NCBI RefSeq assembly: GCF_021462525.1
Contig: NZ_JAKEDT010000002.1
Location: 27,675 to 91,674, forward strand
Source of the DNA: Thermus caliditerrae
Lineage (GTDB): Bacteria > Deinococcota > Deinococci > Deinococcales > Thermaceae
DNA: 64,000 bases
Direction of reading: 5' to 3'
Every line of letters begins with the position of its first letter. Position 1 is the stretch's first letter. Made by a program: the position numbers and the translations under genes. The notes beneath the pieces are model-generated. The model did no database searches, was not told the origin of the DNA, and saw nothing but the letters and a program-made list of their open reading frames with translations. Below, piece after piece: positions 41,697-49,612 of the stretch.

Positions 41697-42389
41697 ATGA
41701 AACCCCCTCCAGAGGCCGTCCTGGTGGACACCCGCCCCCGAGCCGCCTATGAGGCCGGGCACCTGCCGGGGGCCCGCCACCTGGACCTCTCCGCCCCCAA
41801 GCTGCGCTTGCGGGAGGAGAGGGAGCTCAGGGCCCTCGAGGCCGGCCTGACGGAGCTCTTCCAGGAGCTGGGCCTGCGGAGCCCGGTGGTCCTCTACGAC
41901 GAAGGGCTCACCAGCCGCCTCTGCCGCACCGCCTTCTTCTTGGGGCTTGGGGGGCTTGCGGTGGAGCTCTGGACGGAGGGCTGGGAACCCCAGGCCACGG
42001 AGCGGGGGGAACCCCGGGTGGAGCGCACGAACACCGTGGCCCGCCTGCGGCGGGACTGGCTCCTCACCGCGGACGAGGCGGCCAAGCACCCCCTCCTCCT
42101 GGACGTGCGCACCCCCGAGGAGTTCCAGGGGAAGGTACACCCCCCCTGCTGCCCCCGGGGCGGGCGCATCCCTGGGAGCAAAAACGCCCCCCTGGAGGTG
42201 TTCCTGGACCCCCAGGGGCTCTTGGAGCGGCTGGGCATCGCCCCCGGGGAGGAGGTGGGGGTGTACTGCCACTCCGGGGCCAGGAGCGCCGTAGCCTTCT
42301 TCGTCCTGCGGAGCCTGGGCGTGCGGGCCCGCAACTACCTGGGCTCCATGCACGAGTGGCTTCAGGAGGGCCTCCCCACCGAGCCATGA
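41697..42389 (+). CDS. Tandem rhodanese-domain sulfurtransferase
   Basis: A 230-residue protein with two rhodanese modules. The second has the persulfide-forming cysteine in VYCHSGARSAVA; the first has VDTRPRAAYEAGHLPGA but no Cys at the corresponding place, as in classical thiosulfate sulfurtransferases. The length is below the usual 280. ATGA overlap with the following metallo-beta-lactamase gene suggests a sulfur or persulfide pathway. Confidence 0.85.
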   Translation: MKPPPEAVLVDTRPRAAYEAGHLPGARHLDLSAPKLRLREERELRALEAGLTELFQELGLRSPVVLYDEGLTSRLCRTAFFLGLGGLAVELWTEGWEPQATERGEPRVERTNTVARLRRDWLLTADEAAKHPLLLDVRTPEEFQGKVHPPCCPRGGRIPGSKNAPLEVFLDPQGLLERLGIAPGEEVGVYCHSGARSAVAFFVLRSLGVRARNYLGSMHEWLQEGLPTEP

Positions 42390-43012
42390 GGGTCTTCGGC
42401 CTGGAAGTGGGGCCCCTGCGGGAAAACACCTACCTGGTGGAAGGGCCGGAGGGGGCCGTCCTCATCGACCCCGGCGACGAGCCAGGGCGCATCCTGGCCC
42501 TCCTCGAGGCCACGGGCCTCGCCCCTAGGGCCATCCTCCTCACCCACGCCCACTTTGACCACGTGGGGGCTGTGGCCCCGCTGGTGGCGGCCTTGGCCCT
42601 CCCCGTCTTTCTCCACCCCATGGACCTTCCCCTCTACCGCCACGCGGCGGAGGCCGCCCGCATGTGGGGGTTCTCCATCCCCAAGCCTCCTCTGCCGGTG
42701 GAGCCCTTGGAGGAGGGGATGCGGCTTTTCGGCTTCCAGGTTTTTCACCTTCCCGGCCACAGCCCGGGGCACGTGGCCTTTTTCTACCCTGGGGAGGCCC
42801 CCCAGGTTTTCTCCGGCGACCTCCTCTTCCGGGGGAGTATCGGCCGCTTTGACCTCCCCGGAGCCAGCCAAGAAGCCCTCTTCCACTCCCTAAAGCGCCT
42901 CCTCAGCCTGCCCGCCCCCACGGAGGTCCATCCTGGGCACGGACCCGCCACCACCCTGGGCCTCGAGGCCCAAACCAACCCCTTCCTCACAGGGTTAGAA
43001 TGGGAAACGTGA
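42386..43012 (+). CDS. Metallo-beta-lactamase fold hydrolase (glyoxalase II-like)
   Basis: A 208-residue MBL-fold enzyme. Metal motif THAHFDHVG, then LPGHSPGHV, SGDLLF and HPGHGP provide the five ligand positions of glyoxalase II/persulfide dioxygenase-type enzymes. Starts by ATGA overlap with the rhodanese gene. The pairing with a sulfurtransferase is suggestive of persulfide metabolism, but glyoxalase II activity is equally possible. Confidence 0.87.
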   Translation: MRVFGLEVGPLRENTYLVEGPEGAVLIDPGDEPGRILALLEATGLAPRAILLTHAHFDHVGAVAPLVAALALPVFLHPMDLPLYRHAAEAARMWGFSIPKPPLPVEPLEEGMRLFGFQVFHLPGHSPGHVAFFYPGEAPQVFSGDLLFRGSIGRFDLPGASQEALFHSLKRLLSLPAPTEVHPGHGPATTLGLEAQTNPFLTGLEWET

Positions 43013-43728
43013 ACGGGGCGGAGGCACTCAAGGCACTCTACGGCCTTCAAGAGAAGGACCTGGAAATAGACCGGTTACAGAAAGAGGCGGAGAGCCTACC
43101 CGAGGAGCTCCTTGCGGTAAAAGCCCAGGTGGAGGCCCTGGAGCGGGAGCTGGAAAGCCTTCTGGAGCGCCAGAGCGAGCTGCGCAAGGAGTACAACCGC
43201 CACAGCCTGGACATCGAGGACCTCACCGCCAAGGAAAAGCAGGCGGAAGCCGAGCAGCGCCAGGCGCAAAGCGCCCGGGAGCAAACCCAGTACGAAAACC
43301 GTATCCAGCAGATCAAGGACCGCATCAAGGAGCTCCTGGAGCTTTCCACCCCCATCATGGAGGCCATGGAGGGCCTGGAGAAGGAGATCGCCCGGGTAGA
43401 GGCGGAACTCGCCGCCCTGAAGCCCCGCCTGGAGGAGCTTCTGGAGGCCAACCAGGTCCGGGTGGAGGCCCTCCGTCAGGAAATCGCCCAGCGGCTGGAG
43501 GAGCGCTCCCTGATGGCCGAAAGCATCCCCTCCCCCGTTCTGAAGGAGTACGAGGCCATCCGTCGCGCCCGTAAGGGCACGGGGGTGGTGCGCATGCTCC
43601 GCCAGGGCCAGGTCTTCCGCTGCGAGGGGTGCAACGTGGTCCTCCCCACCCACGTGGCCCAGAAGGTGATCCAGGGGCAGCTGACCCGCTGCCCCTCCTG
43701 CGGGCGCCTCCTCTGGAAGGGGGACTGA
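43009..43728 (+). CDS. Coiled-coil protein with C4-type zinc ribbon
   Basis: A 239-residue protein: a long Glu/Lys/Leu/Gln-rich coiled coil (about residues 5-170), then a zinc ribbon with CEGCNVVLP and CPSCGRLL. This is the DUF164/zf-RING_7 family, of unknown function but widely conserved, often suggested to act on nucleic acid or replication. The GTG at 43009 overlaps the upstream stop as GTGA and has TAGAAT 7 nt upstream; an ATG at 43000 is an alternative giving three more residues. Confidence 0.83.
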   Translation: MNGAEALKALYGLQEKDLEIDRLQKEAESLPEELLAVKAQVEALERELESLLERQSELRKEYNRHSLDIEDLTAKEKQAEAEQRQAQSAREQTQYENRIQQIKDRIKELLELSTPIMEAMEGLEKEIARVEAELAALKPRLEELLEANQVRVEALRQEIAQRLEERSLMAESIPSPVLKEYEAIRRARKGTGVVRMLRQGQVFRCEGCNVVLPTHVAQKVIQGQLTRCPSCGRLLWKGD

Positions 43729-43742
43729 ACCCGCAATCCCCC

Positions 43743-44174
43743 CTAGCCCACCAGCCTGGCCTGGAGCAGGATTTCCCTCACCCCCGCCAAAGCCCGGGAC
43801 ACCGGACACCCCTCCTTGGCCGCTTGGGCGATCTCCTGGAACTTCTCCGGGTTTATTCCCGGCACTTCCGCCTCGGTGACGAGCTCAATACGGGTCAGGG
43901 TGGCCTTCCCCTCCACCATCTCCAGGTGTACCCGGGCCTCGGTGGCGATCCGCTTGGGAGGGAAGCCCTCCCGCTCCAGGGCCGCGGAGAGGGCCATGGA
44001 GAAGCACCCTGCATGGGCGGCGGCGATGAGCTCCTCGGGGTTGGTGCCCGGCCCCTCCTCAAACCGGGAGGGGAAGGAATAGGGCCCTTCAAACGTCTGG
44101 CTCTGCAAGCGCATCACGCCCTTGCCGCTTCGCAGGCCGCCTTCCCATACCGCGTTGGCTTTTCTCACAGGCAT
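43743..44174 (-). CDS. OsmC-like peroxiredoxin
   Basis: A 143-residue OsmC/Ohr family protein. The peroxidatic Cys is in AHAGCFSMALS and the second Cys in KEGCPVSRAL; the opening VWEGGLRSGKG and EGPGTNPEELIAAAHA are OsmC (rather than Ohr) type. It reduces organic hydroperoxides with thiols. The frame opens to 44267 but GGAGGG before ATG 44174 fixes the start. Confidence 0.92.
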   Translation of the reverse strand: MPVRKANAVWEGGLRSGKGVMRLQSQTFEGPYSFPSRFEEGPGTNPEELIAAAHAGCFSMALSAALEREGFPPKRIATEARVHLEMVEGKATLTRIELVTEAEVPGINPEKFQEIAQAAKEGCPVSRALAGVREILLQARLVG

Positions 44175-44241
44175 AGCTTTCCCTCCGGCCCCAGGATACC
44201 CGCAACCAGGCTCGCGGGTGGGAACCAAGGCACCTTTCCCT

Positions 44242-44270
44242 TTGACCTTGGGCCCTTCTTGCCCCAAACT
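44242..44270 (+). promoter_or_regulatory. Promoter of phosphatase-superfamily gene
   Basis: TTGACC, 17 nt, CAAACT; the -10 ends 6 nt before the ATG at 44277. Confidence 0.45.
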
Positions 44271-44276
44271 CGTCTT

Positions 44277-45053
44277 ATGCTCTTCCTCTTCGTGGACGGG
44301 CTGGGCCTGGGAGAGGCCCTAGAAGACCTCTTCCCTCTTCTCCTGGAGCTCAAGCCCAAGGCCCTAGACGCCACCTTAGGGGTGGAGGGCCTGCCCCAGT
44401 CGGGCACAGGACAGACCGCCCTCCTCACCGGGGTGAACGCCGCCAGGCTCCTGGGCCACCACCAGGGCCCCTTCCCTAGCCCCCGTCTTAGACCCCTCCT
44501 GCGGCGAAGCCTGTATGCCTGGGCCCAAGAAAAGGGCTTGAAGGTGCTCCACGCCAACGCCTACCGCCCGGAGTACCTGGCGAGGGCCACCGAGGGGAGG
44601 AGGCTGATGCTTTCCGCCTTCGCCCAGGCTGCCCTCCTGGCGGGGCTACCCCTTTTGCCCCAGGACCACCCCCTGGCCCTCCCGCCCGCTTTTTGGGAGG
44701 ATCCCTACGGGGTGGGGGCTAAGGTGGCGGCCCTGGCCCGAAGTTTTGACCTAGTGGTCCTGGAGTACTGGGCCCTGGACCTTGCCGGCCATCGCTTCCC
44801 GGACACCCTTCCCGAGCGCTTTCGCGAGCTTTCCCAGTTCCTGAAGGGCTTCCTGGAGGAAGGGGGCACCCTCCTCCTCACCTCCGACCACGGCAACGCC
44901 GAGGAGCCCTGGCACCCCAGGCACACCCGTAACCCCGTACCCCTGGTGTATACCGGGGAACCCCCCTTCTGGCCGCAAGACCTGGTGGGGGTGTTTTCCT
45001 GGCTGCAAGTGATTATCACTTCTAAACTTATAAAATCCGACCGGAATACTTGA
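44277..45053 (+). CDS. Alkaline phosphatase superfamily metalloenzyme (phosphoglycerate mutase-related)
   Basis: A 258-residue protein with the alkaline-phosphatase-superfamily metal sites: FVDGLGLGE at the start, a likely nucleophile region PQSGTGQTALLTGVNAAR (Thr in place of Ser), and LTSDHGNAEE with WHPRHTRNPVPLV near the end, as in cofactor-independent phosphoglycerate mutase. It is half the length of that enzyme, so it is probably a phosphatase or mutase on another substrate. Its final codons contain a palindrome that probably serves the next operon. Confidence 0.78.
   Translation: MLFLFVDGLGLGEALEDLFPLLLELKPKALDATLGVEGLPQSGTGQTALLTGVNAARLLGHHQGPFPSPRLRPLLRRSLYAWAQEKGLKVLHANAYRPEYLARATEGRRLMLSAFAQAALLAGLPLLPQDHPLALPPAFWEDPYGVGAKVAALARSFDLVVLEYWALDLAGHRFPDTLPERFRELSQFLKGFLEEGGTLLLTSDHGNAEEPWHPRHTRNPVPLVYTGEPPFWPQDLVGVFSWLQVIITSKLIKSDRNT
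45007..45021 (+). promoter_or_regulatory. 7-1-7 palindrome upstream of iron transporter (Fur-like box)
   Basis: AAGTGAT, T, ATCACTT: a perfect 7-1-7 inverted repeat inside the last codons of the preceding gene, 29 nt before the -35 of the iron-transporter promoter. The 7-1-7 layout and TGATTATCA core resemble Fur-family sites. Confidence 0.5.
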
Positions 45054-45078
45054 CTTTAATCCCCCCTTGGGGTAAAGT
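45050..45078 (+). promoter_or_regulatory. Promoter of ferric-iron ABC transporter operon
   Basis: TTGACT, 17 nt, TAAAGT. The leader to the ATG is about 50 nt and contains short G/C hairpins. Confidence 0.7.
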
Positions 45079-45137
45079 CCCCAGGCAGAGAGCGCCCTCG
45101 CCCCGGGAAACCCCTGGGGATGCGGGAAGGAGGCGAG

Positions 45138-46133
45138 ATGCGGCTTAGAAGCTTCATAACCCTGATCGGCCTTGGGGCTTTAGGACTGGCCTTTGCCCAG
45201 CAGCAGACCCTAACCCTCTACTCCGGACGGGGGCAGAGCCTGGTGGAACCCTTGGTGAGGCAGTTCCAGGCGGAAACCGGTATCCGGGTCCAGGTGCGCT
45301 ACGGCACTGACGCCCAGATCCTGGCGGCCTTGCAGGAGGAGGGCAGCCGCTCGCCCGCGGACCTCTTCTGGGCCAACACCGCTGGGGCCTTGGGCCAGGC
45401 CGCGGCCAAAGGGCTTCTGCGCCCCCTGGGGGATACCCTCCTGAAGCAGCCCGTGGCCTTTGCGCCCGCCTCGAGGTCCTGGGTTCCCGTCACCTTGCGG
45501 CTAAGGGTGCTGGCCTATAACCCCCAAAAGCTCAAACCGGAAGAGCTTCCCGCCAGCATCCTGGACCTCCCCCGCTTCGCCCAGGAAAAGGGCTTGGTGG
45601 GCCGGGTGGGCTGGACCCCCACCTACTCCAGCTTCCAGGACATGGTGGCGGGGATGATCGCCCTTTACGGGGAGGGCCGAACCCGGGAGTGGCTTTCCGC
45701 CATGAAGGCCCTAAGCCCCAAGGGCTACGCCTCCAACCCGGCCATGCTGGACGCCATCCGCGCCGGGGAAATCGACCTCGGCTCCACCAACCACTACTAC
45801 GTGGTGCGCTTCCGCCGGGCAGGCTACAACCTGGGAATGCACCACTTCAAGGACGGGGATGCGGGCAACCTGGCCCTGGTGACCGGGGCGGGCATCCTCA
45901 AGACCTCCAAGAACCTGGTGGCCGCCAACCGCTTCCTCAGCTACCTGCTCTCGGCCAAAGGGCAGCAGTACTTCGTGGGGAATGTGGGCGAGTATCCCCT
46001 GGTGAAGGGGGTGGTGGCCGACCCCCACCTCCTCCCCCTGGACGAAGCGCTTCGGAAAAGCCCCAAGCTGGACTTTGAGAGGCTTCCCCTGGACCAGGCC
46101 CTGAAGCTCCTGCGGGAGCTCGGCATCCTTTAG
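45138..46133 (+). CDS. Ferric iron ABC transporter, substrate-binding protein (FbpA/FutA-like)
   Basis: A 331-residue exported protein: signal peptide at residues 1-20 (GALGLAFA|QQQ), then the FbpA/FutA fold beginning TLTLYSGRG. Tyrosines in NHYYVVR are well placed as iron ligands; the family binds Fe3+. ATG 45138 is favoured over 45120 because GGAGG precedes it. First gene of a complete three-gene transporter. Confidence 0.9.
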   Translation: MRLRSFITLIGLGALGLAFAQQQTLTLYSGRGQSLVEPLVRQFQAETGIRVQVRYGTDAQILAALQEEGSRSPADLFWANTAGALGQAAAKGLLRPLGDTLLKQPVAFAPASRSWVPVTLRLRVLAYNPQKLKPEELPASILDLPRFAQEKGLVGRVGWTPTYSSFQDMVAGMIALYGEGRTREWLSAMKALSPKGYASNPAMLDAIRAGEIDLGSTNHYYVVRFRRAGYNLGMHHFKDGDAGNLALVTGAGILKTSKNLVAANRFLSYLLSAKGQQYFVGNVGEYPLVKGVVADPHLLPLDEALRKSPKLDFERLPLDQALKLLRELGIL

Positions 46134-46154
46134 GCGCTGCAAGCCTTCCGGCCC

Positions 46155-47708
46155 ATGACCCGAGCGCGCCGGCTCTCCCACCTTCCTGGGCTCCTGCCCT
46201 TCCTGGTGCCCGCCCTCCTCACGGGGGGCGGGGTGGCCCTGCCCCTCCTCTACCTGGTCCTCAGGGCCCTCGAGGCCGACCCCTCCACCCTGCAAGCCGT
46301 CCTCTTTCGCCCCAAAAACCTGGAGCTATTGGGAAACACCCTGGCCCTCCTCCTGGGAGTCCTCCTCCTCACCACCCTCATCGCCCTCCCCCTGGCCTTC
46401 CTCACCACCCGCACCGACCTCAAAGGGAAGCGCCTCCTCTCGCTCCTCCTCACCCTGCCCTTGGCCATCCCTGGGTACGTGGGGGCCTACGTGCTCCTGG
46501 CGGCCACGGGGCCTGGGGGCCTCCTCCCCTTGCCCCGGCCCGAGGGGTACTGGGGTGCCCTCCTCGTCCTTTCCCTCATCACCTACCCCTACCTCTTTCT
46601 GGGGCTTCGCGCTGCCTTTTTGGGCCTGGACCCAGGCCTCGAGGAGGCCGCCCGGACGCTGGGTCTTGGCCCCTTGGCCGCCTTCTTCCGGGCCGCCTTT
46701 CCCCAGCTCCTCCCCGCCCTCCTCTCCGGGTACCTGGTGGTGGGCCTGCACGTCCTGGGGGACTTCGGCACCGTGAGCCTCCTGCGCTACGAAACCTTCT
46801 CCTACGCCATCTACCTGCAGTACAGCGCCGCCTTCGACCGGGTGTACGCCGCCTGGCTGGCCCTCTTCCTCCTCCTCCTCACCGGGGGGCTCCTCCTCCT
46901 GGAAGGTGCCTTCCTCCGCCGCCTCAGCCTGGCCCGCACCGGCAAGGGCAGCAGCAAGAAAGCCCGGCCCGTGCCCTTGGGGCGGCTGGCACCCCTGGCC
47001 TACCTGCTGGCGGCCCTTCCCCCCCTCCTGGCCTTGGTCCTCCCCCTCTACGCCCTCCTTCACCTGGCCCGCCGCTTCCCCTCAGGGGAGTTCACCGGGC
47101 TTTGGGAAGCCCTCTCCCACTCCGCCCTGGCCGCCCTCCCCGCCGCCCTTCTCGCCCTGGGCATGGCCCTCCCCATGGCCTACCTGGCGGCGCGGCATCC
47201 CTCGCCAGCCTCCCGGCTTCTGGAGCGCTTGGCTTACCTGGGCTACGCCATCCCACCTTTGGCCTTCGCCCTGGCCTGGATCTTTTTCAGCCTGAAAAGC
47301 CTCCCCTTCCTCTACGGCACCCTTCCGCTCCTGGTCCTGGTCCTGGCCTTCCACTTCCTGCCGGAAAGCCTGGGACCGGTGCGGGGGGCTTTATACCAGG
47401 TACCCAAGCGGCTGGAGGAAGCGGCCCGGACCCTGGGCCACTCCCCAGCCCATGCCTTCTTCCGGGTGACCTTCCCCCTCCTCTGGCGCGGGGCGGTGGC
47501 GGGAGGAGCCTTGGCCTTCATCGGGGCGGTGAAGGAGCTGCCCATCACCCTCCTCCTGGCGCCCATGGGCTACGCCACCTTGGCCACGCGGGTTTTCAGC
47601 TACACTCAGGAAGCCATGTTCGCCGAGGCTGCCCCCTTCGCCCTCCTGATCGTCCTGCTCTCGGCGGCCTTCGTGGGGGTGTTGCTTTGGAGCGAACGCC
47701 GCTTTTAG
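46155..47708 (+). CDS. Ferric iron ABC transporter, fused permease (FbpB-like)
   Basis: A 517-residue membrane protein made of two BPD-transport modules, about 12 hydrophobic segments. Each half carries an EAA loop: EEAARTLGLGPLAAFFRAAFP (split) in the first and EEAARTLGHSPAHAFFRVTFP (split) in the second. This two-in-one permease is typical of FbpB/SfuB iron transporters. Its stop overlaps the ATPase start by 22 nt. Confidence 0.92.
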   Translation: MTRARRLSHLPGLLPFLVPALLTGGGVALPLLYLVLRALEADPSTLQAVLFRPKNLELLGNTLALLLGVLLLTTLIALPLAFLTTRTDLKGKRLLSLLLTLPLAIPGYVGAYVLLAATGPGGLLPLPRPEGYWGALLVLSLITYPYLFLGLRAAFLGLDPGLEEAARTLGLGPLAAFFRAAFPQLLPALLSGYLVVGLHVLGDFGTVSLLRYETFSYAIYLQYSAAFDRVYAAWLALFLLLLTGGLLLLEGAFLRRLSLARTGKGSSKKARPVPLGRLAPLAYLLAALPPLLALVLPLYALLHLARRFPSGEFTGLWEALSHSALAALPAALLALGMALPMAYLAARHPSPASRLLERLAYLGYAIPPLAFALAWIFFSLKSLPFLYGTLPLLVLVLAFHFLPESLGPVRGALYQVPKRLEEAARTLGHSPAHAFFRVTFPLLWRGAVAGGALAFIGAVKELPITLLLAPMGYATLATRVFSYTQEAMFAEAAPFALLIVLLSAAFVGVLLWSERRF

Positions 47709-48739
47709 AGCTCAAGGGCATCGTCAAGCGCTTCGGGGAGCACGCGGTGCTGAAGGGGATTGACCTTTCGGTCAACCCTGGGGAGATCCTGGCCCTCTTG
47801 GGGCCCTCGGGCTGCGGCAAGACCACCCTCCTGCGGGTGGTGGCGGGGCTGGAAAGCCCCGATGCGGGACGGGTCCTCCTGGAAGGCCAAGACGTCACCC
47901 ACCTGCCGCCAGAACGGCGGGGCATCGGCTTCGTCTTCCAGGACTACGCCCTCTTCCCCCACCTCACCGCCCTCGGCAACGTGGCCTTCGGGCTCAAAGG
48001 GAAGGACCGCCTGGAAAGGGCCAAACGGGCCCTGGAGCGGGTGGGCATGACCCTCTTCCAGGACCGCAAGCCTTCGGAGCTTTCCGGGGGGCAGCAGCAG
48101 CGCATCGCCCTGGCCCGGGCCCTGGCCCCGGGGCCCAAGCTGATCCTCCTGGACGAGCCCTTTTCCAGCCTGGACGCTAGCCTTAGGGCCAGCACCCGGG
48201 AGGAGGTGCGCAAACTCCTCAAGGAAACCGGGACCACCGCCCTCCTGGTCACCCACGACCAGGAGGAGGCCCTTTCCTTCGCCGACCGCCTGGGGGTCAT
48301 GCGGGGGGGAAGGCTAGAGCAGCTGGGCACCCCGGAGGAGGTCTACCTGAAGCCCAAAACCCCCTTCGTGGCCCAGTTCCTGGGGCGGACCAACCTCCTT
48401 TCGGGAGAGGGCTTTGGCCGGTATGCGGAAACCTGCCTGGGTCCCGTTCCGCTGGCCGAGCCCGCCCACGGGCCCCTCCTCCTCTCCCTGCGCCCCGAGG
48501 CGCTCAAGCTCCTGCCCCCGGAGGCGCCCGAGGGTGCCCTGGGCCAGGTGGTGGCCCGGGAGTTCAAGGGGCACGACCTCACCTACCGGGTGCGCCTCCT
48601 CTCCCCAGAAAAGGAGCTCTTGGTCCAGGAAGTGCCCGAAAGCCCCTTCCGCGTGGGGGACCGGGTGCGGGTGGGGGTGGTGGGGAAAGGCGTGGCCCTC
48701 GAGGGCCACCCCACCAAGGCTCCCGTGGGCACGGACTGA
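47687..48739 (+). CDS. Ferric iron ABC transporter, ATP-binding protein (FbpC-like)
   Basis: A 350-residue ATPase: Walker A GPSGCGKTT, Q-loop FQDYALFPH, signature LSGGQQQR, Walker B LLDEPFSSLD, and a C-terminal TOBE-type domain. Iron/molybdate/spermidine subgroup; position gives the iron role. The start is taken as TTG 47687, inside the permease gene and preceded by GGGGGTG; no better start fits, and the N-terminus PLLELKGIVKRFG follows directly. Confidence 0.9.
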   Translation: MERTPLLELKGIVKRFGEHAVLKGIDLSVNPGEILALLGPSGCGKTTLLRVVAGLESPDAGRVLLEGQDVTHLPPERRGIGFVFQDYALFPHLTALGNVAFGLKGKDRLERAKRALERVGMTLFQDRKPSELSGGQQQRIALARALAPGPKLILLDEPFSSLDASLRASTREEVRKLLKETGTTALLVTHDQEEALSFADRLGVMRGGRLEQLGTPEEVYLKPKTPFVAQFLGRTNLLSGEGFGRYAETCLGPVPLAEPAHGPLLLSLRPEALKLLPPEAPEGALGQVVAREFKGHDLTYRVRLLSPEKELLVQEVPESPFRVGDRVRVGVVGKGVALEGHPTKAPVGTD

Positions 48740-48793
48740 GGGCCTCGCCGCCCAAGCCGGGGGCCCCTGAAGAATGCCGAGGCCGCAGGGGCT

Positions 48794-48799
48794 TAAGCT
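48794..48799 (+). promoter_or_regulatory. -10 box of truA
   Basis: TAAGCT, 6 nt before GTG 48806. Confidence 0.45.
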
Positions 48800-48805
48800 A
48801 AAGCC

Positions 48806-49573
48806 GTGCGCCGCATCCTCGTCCTCGCCGAGTACGACGGCACCCATTTCGCCGGGCTCCAGCGCCAAGGGGAAGGCTTGCGCACCGTCCAGGGGGAGCT
48901 GGAAAAGGCCTTGGCCCGGATCGGGGCCCTCCCCAAGGCGGTGGCCGCGGGCCGCACCGACGCTGGGGTCCACGCCCTGGCCATGCCCTTCCACTTCAAC
49001 CTCCCGGGGAGGATCCCCACGGAGAAGATCCCCGAGGCCCTCAACCGCCTCCTTCCCGAGGACCTCAAGGTGCTCGCCGCAAGGGAGGTGGCCCCCGACT
49101 TCCACGCCCGCAAGGACGCCCTCTGGCGGGCCTACCTTTACCGCGTCCTCCTAAGGCCCCACCCCTCCCCCCTCCTGCGCCAGCGGGCGCTTTGGCTGAG
49201 GAAGCCCCTGGACCTAGCCGCCTTACGGGAAGCCCTGGCCCACCTCCCGGGGCGGCACAACTTCCTGGGGTTTGCCAAGGAAGAGGTGCGGGCGGGGGAA
49301 AGGGAGCTTTACGAGGCCCGCATGGAGGAGGTGGAAGGGGAAGCGGGTAGGGAGCTACGCTTCTACTTCCGGGGCCAAAGCTTCCTCCGGGGCCAGGTGC
49401 GGGGAATGGTGGGCACCCTCCTCGAGGTGGGCCTGGGGAAGCGCCTCCCCGAAAGCCTGAGGCTCATTTTGGAAACCGCCGACCGCCGCCTGGCGGGCCC
49501 CAGCGCCCCGCCCCAGGGGCTCTACTTCCTCGAGGCCCGCTACCCCGAGGAGCGGCTCTCCCCAAAAGGCTGA
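48806..49573 (+). CDS. truA: tRNA pseudouridine synthase A TruA
   Basis: A 255-residue enzyme modifying U38-40 in the tRNA anticodon arm. Opening [16 protein letters not shown] and the catalytic Asp in [12 protein letters not shown] are diagnostic. The C-terminus has [17 protein letters not shown]. Leaderless GTG start. Converges on the oligopeptide transporter genes; a short hairpin (49578-49591) sits between them. Confidence 0.95.
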   Translation: MRRILVLAEYDGTHFAGLQRQGEGLRTVQGELEKALARIGALPKAVAAGRTDAGVHALAMPFHFNLPGRIPTEKIPEALNRLLPEDLKVLAAREVAPDFHARKDALWRAYLYRVLLRPHPSPLLRQRALWLRKPLDLAALREALAHLPGRHNFLGFAKEEVRAGERELYEARMEEVEGEAGRELRFYFRGQSFLRGQVRGMVGTLLEVGLGKRLPESLRLILETADRRLAGPSAPPQGLYFLEARYPEERLSPKG

Positions 49574-49577
49574 GGGC

Positions 49578-49591
49578 CGGGGCACGCCCCG
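49578..49591. terminator. Possible weak terminator between truA and dppC-like gene
   Basis: CGGGGC, AC, GCCCCG: a short stem just after the truA stop, with only a weak T/C stretch after it. Confidence 0.35.
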
Positions 49592-49612
49592 ACCCTTCCC
49601 AAAGACCGGAGC

